From Plazaster borealis (lineage: Eukaryota; Echinodermata; Asteroidea; Forcipulatida; Labidiasteridae): a stretch of DNA of 64,000 nucleotides. The stretch spans positions 5,872,721-5,936,720 of the forward strand of contig CM037457.1 in assembly GCA_021014325.1 (NCBI GenBank), read 5' to 3'. Position numbers and translations under genes: made by a program. The notes under the pieces are model-generated. The model had not been told where the DNA came from, ran no database searches, and was given only the letters and a program-made list of their open reading frames with translations. This document shows, piece after piece, positions 55,146 through 64,000 of this stretch. The stretch's first letter is position 1, and every line of letters begins with the position of its first letter.

Positions 55146-55701
55146 CTTTAATCGGCTCGTGAATGTGTACTGAGTTGGAGACTAGCCAAGTTTTCTTATG
55201 AATATGGTAATTTCAACGACCAATCACTGTGTGTGGAATGTTGGTTAGCATGGACTCTGGACCCGCTGTGTTGTATACTGCTGCCATGTGTTGTGTGTGC
55301 ATGGAAGACCGGCTGGCGACTGAACGTTGTGGTGCAGGTGGCTACTCAATGTGCGAAGTGTTTTAATGTTTGTATACTGAAATGACTAACGATTGCGATT
55401 GCAATTGCGATCGCGGCCACATTAAATCCAACAAAAATTAAGACTTGTTAAACCATTTTACGAACTTAAAAATAATCTCTCTTTGACATTTTAACACCGT
55501 ATCCTTCATTTATTGTGAAAAGGAACAATTTTTTGACTCGCCCGGCGGGCTAGTAAAGGAAGGGTTTTGACTCGCCCGCCGATGTTTTCACTCGCATTTG
55601 GCGACCGGGTGACCACTAAGGTTGAACCCTGGTTATGCATGAGTTGATTGTAAAGCAATCTAGCATAATATTATTTATCAAATAATAAACAGCATTCTCC
55701 C

Positions 55702-56065
55702 TTAAAGGAACGATACAGAACTGGTAATTAAAATTTTCTTTAAGATCACAGATTTACATAAAACTTACACGGTCTAATGATGATGATAGTAGAAAACATC
55801 CCTAGAAATATTTCTGTCTGAAATGCCATATTTGATGAGAAACAAATAAAACTATTTTCCAATTGGAGTTTATCGCTCATGAGCGTTTTATTCATGCATT
55901 GTATAACACATGCAAATGTGTAATCGGTTTTTCACTATTTTCTCGTGACCCAGATGGCCGATCGATCTCAAACTTCTACAGGTTTGTCAGTTTATGTATA
56001 TGGTGGATTGTATAAAGTGCTTAACTGTTTTGTTAGCAAAAAACAATTCTGTAATGTTCCTTTAA
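55702..56065. mobile_element. MITE-B copy 2
   Basis: TTAAAGGAACGATACAGAAC / AATTCTGTAATGTTCCTTTAA ends. Very similar to 12503-12878 in the same orientation. Confidence 0.85.
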
Positions 56066-56069
56066 CAGT

Positions 56070-56268
56070 GGTCCGCAGGCCAAATGCCAGTTAAAACTAC
56101 TGAGGACCAGTACAAATTTTCTCCAAGTGGTCCGACTGGCTAATTCAGTGTAACCCTACTTTATTTGAAATATGGACCAGTGAAAATGGTAATGGGCTAG
56201 TGAAATGACAAGCTAACTGGTCCTGCTGGCCAGTCATTAAAAAAGTTTAAGGCGAACCCTGATAAACC
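56070..56268 (+). repeat. Dispersed repeat I, copy 2
   Basis: GTGGTCCGCAGGCCAAATGC ... CTCCAAGTGGTCCGACTGGC ... GTTTAAGGCGAACCCTG; inverted relative to 31786-31978. Confidence 0.65.
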
Positions 56269-56269
56269 A

Positions 56270-56365
56270 CAAAGGAAACTGACTGGCGTCGGCACATTAA
56301 TTCCGGAGGTCGCAGGTTCAAGTCCCGTTCTAGTAATTTTTCTTTGTTCAACCCAAAAATATTAA
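56270..56365 (+). mobile_element. SINE family 3 fragment (plus strand)
   Basis: ACCACAAAGGAAACTGACTG joined to GTCGGCACATTAATTCCGGA and GGTCGCAGGTTCAAGTCCCG (B box), then TTTTTCTTTGTTCAACCCAA. It is rearranged and ends about 110 bp from AIMP1 exon 1. Confidence 0.6.
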
Positions 56366-56478
56366 TATTGTTTGTCATCAACGGCTACCAGAAAAGAGTT
56401 GCCAGGTACATCTAGTTTGCAACTGATGGTTTTTTTAAAACTATAATTAAATTGAAAATAATCTCTAAACAACTTTAC

Positions 56479-56587
56479 CAGCTGTTTTCTTCAAGTCCGC
56501 AAGTTGAACTTTCAATCGGGCAATGATTGCATCAGCTTGTTGAGCTCGCTGCTGTAGGCGATTGACTATGGTTGAGTTTGCAGACAT
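56479..56587 (-). CDS. AIMP1: AIMP1 coding exon 1 (N-terminal coiled coil)
   Basis: Encodes residues 1-36 plus one base of codon 37, starting MSANSTIVNRLQQ and ending DLKKTA. The start ATG (56587-56585) is chosen because the resulting N-terminus lines up with vertebrate AIMP1 (Met-Ala-Asn..., then an LxQR/RLxQK heptad pattern); the frame stays open upstream but that stretch does not look like AIMP1. Leu/Ile spacing (NRLQQRAQQADAIIARLK) fits the heptad coiled coil that in the family contacts arginyl-tRNA synthetase and other complex members. The donor is GTAAAG (GT at 56478-56477), phase 1. Confidence 0.9.
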
Positions 56588-56624
56588 AGTTAGACGAGCA
56601 CACTGGAAGCCACGAACCAAAAAC
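56588..56624 (-). promoter_or_regulatory. AIMP1: AIMP1 5' untranslated leader with candidate upstream splice acceptor
   Basis: Between the AIMP1 start codon and a pyrimidine-rich TTTTTTATAACAG (AG at 56626-56625) lie 37 nt with no in-frame stop. The acceptor-like context suggests that a non-coding first exon lies further upstream (higher coordinates). This is inference from the splice-like motif alone. Confidence 0.4.
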
Positions 56625-56794
56625 CTGTTATAAAAAATAAAATAAAAATTACACTGGATACCATTCAATATTACTCAACCACTTCACGTCGGATGACGTC
56701 TGCTTGCACAATTTTTTCGGACAGACGTTTTTTAACACCAGGAACAACTTTTTCGCTGACATCCGGACAGCTGTTTTTATCCACCAGGGCTTTC

Positions 56795-56960
56795 CAGGGT
56801 TGGTGTAGTGGTATCTTTCCTCGCCTTCCACCTCTAGGACCCCGGTTCGAATCCCTGTGGTTCGGGCACTATGTGGACCAGGTTTTCAGTCCCTACCTAG
56901 CTGCATGGGTTTTCCCTGGAGTATAAGTCTGGGGTTTTCCTCCCACAACTAAAACTGAAT
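56795..56960 (+). mobile_element. tRNA-derived SINE, family 4, copy 2
   Basis: GGTTGGTGTAGTGGTATCTT (A box) and GACCCCGGTTCGAATCCCTG (B box), then TTTTCAGTCCCTACCTAGCT and GGTTTTCCTCCCACAACTAA. Confidence 0.75.
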
Positions 56961-59500
56961 TTTCTTTCTTTGTCTACAGTGATTAAGTTCGCTTTTCTGA
57001 GAGTCCTTGGCCTTACAACCAGAATTTTAAAAAGTGTGTAGCACATTGAGGCAGGCACTTTACCATGATATGCTTTGTTTCACCTGTACAAAGAGCGACA
57101 ACGGGTTCTGGAAAACTTGCCTTGTAAAATCCCTTTACGGGGTAGAGTGGGGTAGTCTGGGGAGTCAATAACACACAAAACTCAGCAGCAGTCTTATAAA
57201 TGCATTTGGCGGTAGTCACGTCAACACGCAATGTGTGGTGTTGAACTGTGGTGCATTGCGCGTACACAGGCAACTGTGATTAAGGTTCGATGGCCCCTGA
57301 CAAAAGGCACTGCAGACAATTACGGGATTAATTCTTTGGATGGATTTGTTGGAGATCAGTTCCTTCACAAACCAGCCAAGATTTTGTATAGACGGATTAT
57401 ACTGCATTGTCATGATGCTTTCATTTTTCTCTGGGATGCTATCTGTTCCATGGTCGTGGGCCAATGATTGCCCCGTACATAACGTCTTTCAGAAACAGGA
57501 CCAGAAACAAAATTTAATCCATTAAAATCTGCAAATGTACATGGGTGTCCAAACAGAGTTTCATTGACAAAACAGATTATTAATGGCTAGGAACAAAAGT
57601 TGCTTTTTGAATGAAAATAATCCCACAAGGGTAATGTGAAAATGATATGTAATCCTGAAGTGAGCTGCTTTACAGTGATCTGCTGTCAAAATGCTAATTA
57701 AAACAGCTGAGAACCAGTTAAATTTATCTCCAAGTGGTCCGACCGGTTAATTCAGTGATGAAAAGCATTCCTTTTAATATGACACATAAATTAGTAAAGC
57801 AGTTGGTGGAATAGTGAGATGTGAAACTCCTGAGGATGATCAGAGCATACTGATCGAAATATGGAGTTGTCAAACCACTGGTTCTTCTTAGAACCACCAC
57901 AACTCGTAAAAGAGATTTATGTACATGGTGTCACCGCAAACCTCACTTGATCAAACTAACTGTTCCCTCTGGCTAATCACTGAAGAACTTCAGCTTGATC
58001 TTTGCATCTAACATCAACCAATTCTTTGCTTTTGCACGAAATAGGATCTCTTTATTACAAAGCTTCGAGTTGGGGGCAATGACCGCTAAATATTCCAAAT
58101 GCAACTTTAAAAAATCCTTTTACGTTGTCTTATGATTCACCTCGGATGAGGCAAAAAAAGGGTTTATCTTTGAGGTCCATCAGAACTTCAAAGATTGTAA
58201 TCATCAAGATTTCAAGATGCTACCGTGCATGCAGTAAATTTCATGACACTTTAAACATGTTGAAGTTAGGAATACGACAGCACAGAAGCAGAAATTTTTG
58301 TTCTGAACTCATAGGCAAATCTACTGGATGCCTTTATAATGATTTGCAATATTTATCAAGCTTTCTCACAAAAATCTCTTGCATACCTTATTCCTGTGCT
58401 TTTAGATTAACAGTGGGCGAATTTGTTGGTGGGCGACTGTGTGTATGTATGGGTAGGTATCCACATTCAAACCTTGGACCTACATGTATAACAAAAGGGA
58501 CAATAGGTCCACGGTTGCTATCACAAAGGAAAACATTGTGGTCCACGGTTGCTATCACAAAGAGTTGAACAAAGGAGGGTTCACGATTGGGGAAAGGTCC
58601 CCAGTTGGAGAGCGTGTACAAAACCAATGGGAGCTGTTGCTCAAAAGTTAGTATTGCAAAAGAGGGACAATAGGAGGTCCCGATTACAGGTGTTTACACA
58701 CTTGTGTGTTTACACACTTGTGTGTGTGTGTGAGCGTGTCTATCCATTGAAACCGAGGACTTTAACAAAAGGGATCCGGGTGTTTGACAGAGCGAGGATG
58801 TCCTCGTTTGTTTTCGTGTACAAACCCAATGGGGACGTCGCTAAAAAAAATTATGTCCAAACAATGGGAGAACAAAGAGAAGTCCTCGGTAAGCGGGATT
58901 TACAAACATGTGTGTGTGTGTGTGGGGGGGGGGGAGAGGGTTGTTGTTGGCAACTTTGCTAGTAGTAGTAGGGGGCTAGATGATTGGTTCTGAGTGTTCC
59001 TTTTGTCAATTGATAAGAATGTCAAATCCGACCTTCTCTATCTCTGTCAATATTCTTACCTTTGTTTGTTAGAAAGGTTAATGATTATTACATGCAACTA
59101 TTTACTACCACCAGTTTCATACTGCCATGGAATCCCTATTACAGACGCATCAGAAGTTTAACTATTTTGTGTTGACAATACCCCTCTATCAACAACTTTA
59201 ATACAGTAACCAATAACCTTCTGGCGATCTGGTGAAACAAATCTGAAATGTGGCGGATGACTGTCACCATGATCATAGCAGGCCTGTGGCTTAGCCCTAG
59301 TAGGACGTCAGTCAGTGCCACTGCACTGACGTCCCGGGTATAAAGATCCTTTACAATGCGAACAAAATTTTGAGTAACATTTTAAAATATTTTTACCTAA
59401 TTTGAGAAGCTGAAACTCCATTCACTTATTCTTGGTGCCTTTAATTACACTTTTGCTGAGTTCAAAACCTATCAAATACATCCATGAATGACATTATTTC
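56961..59500. other. Upstream flank of AIMP1, no supported gene
   Basis: Contains a diverged repeat I piece (57675-57760), paired CCACGGTTGCTATCACAAAG repeats (58510, 58545), a (TG)n tract near 58700-58735 and (TG)n plus G run at 58907-58934. Open frames at 58125-58568 and 58549-58962 have no recognisable domain and overlap these repeats. Confidence 0.4.
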
Positions 59501-59539
59501 CGAAAATAAGTCCAAGTTGTGCACTGGCGCTGTGACTCC

Positions 59540-59600
59540 GTCGTGTTGCCGCCCGGAAGAAAAAGCGTTCAGTGTTGTGTTACAGGTTAGACAGCGCCCT
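59540..59600 (-). promoter_or_regulatory. Possible TATA-less promoter or first exon upstream of AIMP1
   Basis: On the minus strand a pyrimidine tract runs into an ETS-like core (CTTTTTCTTCCGGG, within 59551-59570) followed by GC-rich CGGCAACACGACGG. Such polypyrimidine plus ETS motifs mark housekeeping promoters. It lies about 3 kb upstream of the AIMP1 start, on the right strand for a non-coding first exon. No convincing donor was found, so this is a weak candidate. Confidence 0.2.
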
Positions 59601-62438
59601 CTTTTGTGGACTTGGTTCCATGTCAGTTGAGGTTGTCGCAACGAATGCGTCAATTTCCATTTTATTTTCACAATAATGTCATCCAAGGATAAAATTGGCA
59701 ATTCTGAATAGAGCAGGCGTAAGGTTCAGGACACAAGGAACATGTGAGTCACGTTTCAGCTTCCTCAAAAAGGTAAAAATATGATAAAAAATGGTTATAA
59801 ATTTTGTTGCAATGCCTGAGGACCTTTATACCCTGGACTCCGTCGCGTTGTATGCAACGGAGGAGTCCAACCTGGGCTAGCCTGTGGCTGTACATGGAAT
59901 TACAAACTCTAACCCAGTTACTGCAGGCACGTGCAATAAGCCTAATGTACAATCGGTGCTGTCATTTTTATACTAGAAGAGCAGGAAAATTGTTAAGAAA
60001 CAGAAACTAAGTGAATTTTTTTTAATCCATCACACCCACCTTTAACAAGACACTTTCAGTTCAAACTGTTGAAACACTTGAATTTGCAGTATTTCGTTCC
60101 AAAAGATAGTCCACCATAATTATAGCCCAACTGTATACACGGTATGCAGGCACCGTTTTTTGATCCTTTAATTGAGCGGCAGTTTCTATCAACTTAGGCG
60201 TGCAAAATATCTCAAAAAGGTAGAAATATTGTCCACACAGTCAAAACCGTTGTGAACTTGACAAAACCTAGTTTCCAACCCAAGCATTGGTTGGTACTGG
60301 TGCTCGATCCAGTTATATAATAACGTCAAAAAACATTTTTGGAGCGTAATTATGAAGAACGTGTGTACGCCTTCTCAAAGTCAAAGAGCAAGTTGTCGTT
60401 GAGATCGTTGAGATTTTTGCAAAAGTTCACACCCGAAATCATTTGATTTCCCCAAAAAACTTGAGATGTTTTTAAAACTGAAACCAACAGGTCGGTTATC
60501 TGCAAGTACAGTAGCATTCGATTGGTAAGTTTCATGATCGAGAACGTAGCAGAATATAAATTTCAGAAGGCACAAACATAGAATTGCAATAGTGCTGGGG
60601 CAGCCAAGGATACAAAGTGATTGGCCCAATTTAAGGGGCTAAATTTGACCTAAAAGTAAAAAATGGGGCTAAATTTGACCTAAAAAATAAAAATTAAGGG
60701 AGATAAAGTGGTAAAAAAAATAAAAATGAAATATTCATAAATAAAAAAGTTATAATTGTTTTAATTTATTTACTTACTTGTTTACAATATTTACCTACTC
60801 AAAATAAAACAAAAGATGACCCCTGACTGATGACCAAGATTGCCATAGGTATTTTATCCTGAAAGTACAGCTCCTCTTAATTAAAAATCGTTAAAAAATC
60901 TGTAACTTATCTATACCTTGAGTTTGACCGATTTTAATAATCTTTCGACTTTGTATTATTTTGTTAGGAATTGCATGCACTATACAATTCCCCTATGCAA
61001 AGATAACATAAAGCAATTTTTGATGTCAGTCCCTACTGATGCTATGTCATTTGTGGGAGTACCACCTCCAAAACCATGGGATCAAAAAATGACACTGTAT
61101 AGTGTCACTGCGATGTGTAACGAAGTCACCAGTTGCTTGAGAGGATTTGTTTAGGGAAATAAAAGCCAACATTCATCAAAAGAGATGCATTGCAAAAACA
61201 AGTAAGTAACCAATTATAAAGTGGAGGTGGGATACTATATTTTCCCCTAAAAAACTAAAAAACACAACTTACATATGCCTCAAAGTTCTGCTCAAACCTT
61301 GCAACTGCAATAGTCACCACTCACACCTGGGGCATGTGACTGTGTTGAGCAAATCTTTCGTGTTCCATGAACCCATACCGTTCATTCTACCACGTTATAA
61401 CGTGTTCTGTGTTCCTAGGTACCAGACCTGTGAGGATTCTAAACGCTTGGTGGCGCACCGCAGCCTCGCTCCCAGCCTCGCAATTTTTTAAAAATGACAA
61501 TAACCACAGGATGAGGCCCGTATCCAAATTATCGATTACAGCTACGGCTACGACTGTTGCTAGCCGAAATCGCTTGATCGACGTAAAATCATTGTTATTG
61601 GTTTCAACAGGTGCTCGTGGCGCTCACACACCCACACATTACAATAACAATGCCGTGAAAACCATGAACAATGTTTGACTTTTCTCGAAATTGTATCGAC
61701 CATACCACCCTCCCAAAATAAATTTTCCAAAATATTGACTGACACGTAGGCCTACTGTACTGCTGCACCATACCTAGCCAGATGTTAATTTGACCTCGCA
61801 TTCATTTCACACGGAGACTCGCAGTCAATTCACACGTACAGGTACACTGATAATACATGCATGAAGAATTATGCACACGCTGCAAGCACGACGACCGAGA
61901 GTGCAAGCTGACAACTTCCATCCCCTCTGACCAATCATAACACCGATATGAAGCTTACGTCACTGCAAGCTTATCCAATGAAATCATTGTGTCCAATGAA
62001 ATCAGTGCGCCTGTAAAACCAGTGCCTGTCTTAATCCTTGCGGATAAAGACAGGGGACCAGTCTAGACTATACCATGCCCGATATGGGGGGCAGAGGGTA
62101 TGTTTCCATCCCATACTTTAAACACACTATTTCCTCTTGTACAGGATCACCCCCCCTAAAATCCTCTGAAGAATTCATGAGATTCCAAGCGTTATAACTT
62201 AACGATTAATTGGCGGTGTATGACTGGAACTATAAATAGGCCAATACAATTCAAGTTTTGTGAAATGCACATCTGTCTGTTGTTAATGAGTAAAATACAT
62301 CACACATACGAGCCAAACTAATTTCACCCTTGGCTTGATTTTTCTTTTAAACTGAAAAAGAGCCATTTGGAAACATTACATAGGCCTATTACACACAGTT
62401 CCGTAACAATGCACTTAGTTATAATTAAAAAACAGTCG
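59601..62438. other. No recognisable gene
   Basis: A direct-repeat pair GGGGCTAAATTTGACCTAAA lies at 60637 and 60665. TACGGCTACGACTGTTGCT at 61545 matches intron 3 (36587). The GC-richer interval 61800-62060 contains two copies of TCCAATGAAATCA. No coding signature is seen. Confidence 0.4.
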
Positions 62439-62797
62439 TTTAAAGGCACTGAACACGTTTGGAAATATTGTCAAAGACCAGTGTTCTCACTTGGTGTATC
62501 CCAACATAGGCCTATGCATAAAATAACAAGCCTGTGCAAATTTGGGCTCAATTGGTCATCGAAGTTGCAAGAAAATGATGAAAGAAAACACACCCTTGTT
62601 GTACAAATTTGTGTGCTTTCAGATAGGAATAAAAACTTCTTGCAAGAAGTTTTTATTATTTTAGTGAGAAATTACCTCTTTCTCAAAAACTACGTTACTA
62701 TGTTTTATACTACCAACAGCTCTCCGTTGCTTGTTACGTAAGTTTTTATGCTAATATTTGTTTTGAGTCATTACCAAACGTGTACGATACCTTTAAA
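62439..62797 (+). mobile_element. MITE-A copy 4
   Basis: TTTAAAGGCACTGAACACGT left and ACCAAACGTGTACGATACCT right; it lacks the CAGAGGGAGTCGTTTC segment present in the other copies and has small AGGCCT duplications. Confidence 0.85.
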
Positions 62798-63770
62798 ACA
62801 AACAATAAAAACACAATTGCCCGTTTGTTGCCCGTGTGTTTCACAATAGTGAGAACAGGTGGTAATTTAAATGTTCATTGATTTTTCTTTGAAAAGAGTA
62901 ATTTATGTACATTTAATTTGCGGTAACACCCGTTATCTCCTTGTGTAAATTTGTTCTTGTCTTACTAATTTGATTCTGCTTATACTGCCTGGGCAGGTAG
63001 GACTAATTTATGGTATGACAAAATCATTTGGTTTTAGGATTTACTTCCCCCACATTCTCTAATCTTCAGTAAAAGCACCACACAGTCATCCTGTGAAAAA
63101 AATCATAAAATAATAGATTGCTTTTCTAAAAAAAACCACTGGAAAACTATTAGTTTTTAGTGGACTCATTTGCTTTGAATAAACATTTTTATTATAACTA
63201 TAAATTATTGAAACCTGGATGTCTGGGGACAATGTGGCACATGTCGCAAATAAAATACTTTTGGAGAAAACACCGTAAATTTTTGGTGGGTTTAGACACA
63301 CGTATCGCACGGCCTAATTTCCATTTTCTTTTTCAAACTGAGTGTTTGTTGATAATATTTTGTTAACACATACACACACACAAAAACCCAGATAATAAAG
63401 TGTTAAATGAGAAATTTTTCTCGCACACAATCTTGATTCAGATGTAAATATTTAGTATTTTAGAATTTCTTTTTTTTCTGATTAAAAGTTTTCAATATTA
63501 AGAGCTGCATTTCGACAGACATCGGCCGTTCTGTTCGTCGTCAAGGCTCGATTCACAATTAGGTCTCATTGATTTCATTCGACTGATAAGACAATGTGAT
63601 TGATTACTTAATCTTCTTGATTGTCATTAAGGAGCAATCCTCTATCTCCATCAGAGGTAACATGTCAGTTTTACCGTAGATGATCATCTTTCACCACTTA
63701 TGTGACTTTAATTCAAACAATTTTGTTGTAAAAGTTTCGACGTGCATGGCTGTGGACTATACGTCGTAAA
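62798..63770. other. No recognisable feature
   Basis: AT-rich sequence with a short (CA)n run at 63370-63382; nothing further supported. Confidence 0.4.
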
Positions 63771-63775
63771 GTACC

Positions 63776-63841
63776 CAGCCCCAGCCCCAGCCCCAGCCCC
63801 GGCCCCAGCCCAAGCTCCAGCCAAGGGGGGGGGGGGGGGGT
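63776..63841 (+). repeat. CCCAGC hexanucleotide microsatellite and poly-G run
   Basis: About eight CCCAGC/CCCGGC units followed by a G run of about 17 (63825-63841). Confidence 0.92.
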
Positions 63842-63884
63842 GGCCTTAGGCCAAATGTAGCGTTGCAAATCTACATCTACATCC

Positions 63885-64000
63885 AGACCCACTTTCATAG
63901 AGCTGCTTAATAAAAGCATGCAGGGATCTGGAGCTTATCTAGTTTTCTGGTTAGCAAAAATGAGCAGGATACCAGTCACAGATGATACATGTAGTATGCT
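63885..64000 (+). mobile_element. MITE-C copy cut by the window edge
   Basis: CCCACTTTCATAGAGCTGCTTAA-type start, then GGTTAGCAAAAATGAGCAGG and ATACCAGTCACA as in the other copies (reverse of part of 12191-12380). Confidence 0.55.

Larger units (their letters stand above)
47772..55631. mobile_element. Outer inverted-repeat element interrupted by a retrotransposon
   Basis: Left end CAGGGGTTCCCCTAACG and right end GGTTGAACCCTG are imperfect inverted repeats; the subterminal arms both carry CGGGCGA / TCGCCCG motifs. It is flanked by GTTAT at 47767-47771 and 55632-55636, a 5-bp target duplication. Without the Ngaro-like insert (48240-55145) the element would be about 950 bp and non-coding. hAT-type is likely but not certain. 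Confidence 0.55.
7460..56587 (-). other. AIMP1: AIMP1 locus (coding span, six exons, five introns)
   Basis: Six separated minus-strand segments join into one 930-nt reading frame (309 residues) matching AIMP1/p43, the scaffold of the metazoan multi-tRNA-synthetase complex and precursor of EMAP-II. Exons: 56479-56587, 38653-38760, 37125-37298, 35936-36135, 12950-13118, 7460-7629. Each intron begins GT and ends AG on the minus strand, and the split codons (phases 1,1,1,0,1) all close correctly. Domain order is the family's: N-terminal heptad/leucine-zipper region (about residues 1-75), a Lys-rich linker (about 75-147), and a C-terminal OB-fold tRNA-binding EMAP-II domain (about 148-309). Introns are 17.7, 1.35, 0.99, 22.8 and 5.3 kb and are full of mobile elements, none of which breaks the coding frame. 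The product is expected in the cytosol. Exon joins are inferred from sequence only; no transcript evidence was available. Confidence 0.93.

Noticed and set aside
58125..58962. Two overlapping plus-strand open frames (147 and 137 codons)
   Set aside because: They cover duplicated CCACGGTTGCTATCACAAAG blocks and TG/G microsatellites, with no domain and no splice support.

Overview
The window is animal (eukaryotic) nuclear DNA, AT-rich and crowded with short inverted-repeat transposons, tRNA-derived SINEs and broken retroelements. The style of the repeats (families beginning TTTAAAGGCA, many ACATGTA and GGCCTA motifs, tyrosine-recombinase retroelements, Penelope-like elements) and the one recognisable host gene suggest a marine deuterostome. 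An echinoderm, perhaps a sea star, is my best guess; this rests on memory of the repeat families, not on a search.

One host gene can be assembled with confidence: a minus-strand AIMP1 (aminoacyl-tRNA synthetase complex-interacting multifunctional protein 1, EMAP-II precursor). Six coding exons run from 56587 down to 7460. All splice boundaries are GT/AG, phases agree at every junction, and the coding sequence totals 930 nt (309 codons plus stop), against about 312 residues in human. Five introns (989 bp to 22.8 kb) make the locus about 49 kb, so almost everything between 7.5 and 56.6 kb is intronic.

Layout: 1-1.1 kb holds a dispersed repeat and a short telomere-like tract. 1.15-4.12 kb is a 15/16-bp minisatellite with higher-order structure. 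4.2-7.4 kb holds MITEs. 7.46-13.1 kb holds the last two AIMP1 exons and SINE/MITE insertions. 13.1-35.9 kb is a large intron with a LINE fragment, a Helitron-like end, a mariner-like element nested in a MITE, SINE arrays, a Penelope-like GIY-YIG remnant, an L2/CR1-like LINE end, a hAT-like element with a perfect 8-bp target duplication, and a tandem SINE array. 35.9-38.8 kb carries exons 4, 3 and 2. 38.8-56.5 kb is intron 1.

The most interesting structure lies in intron 1 at 47.77-55.63 kb. It is a nest of elements: an outer inverted-repeat element flanked by GTTAT is split by a degraded Ngaro-like (DIRS-order) tyrosine-recombinase retrotransposon. That element keeps its split direct repeats (A1 ... 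B1-A2-B2), a Gag CCHC knuckle, reverse transcriptase and RNase-H-like remnants, an SGNH-hydrolase-like segment and a tyrosine-recombinase C-terminus. It is itself interrupted by a truncated LINE and a palindromic TA-flanked MITE. No second host gene, functional RNA gene or CRISPR array could be supported.
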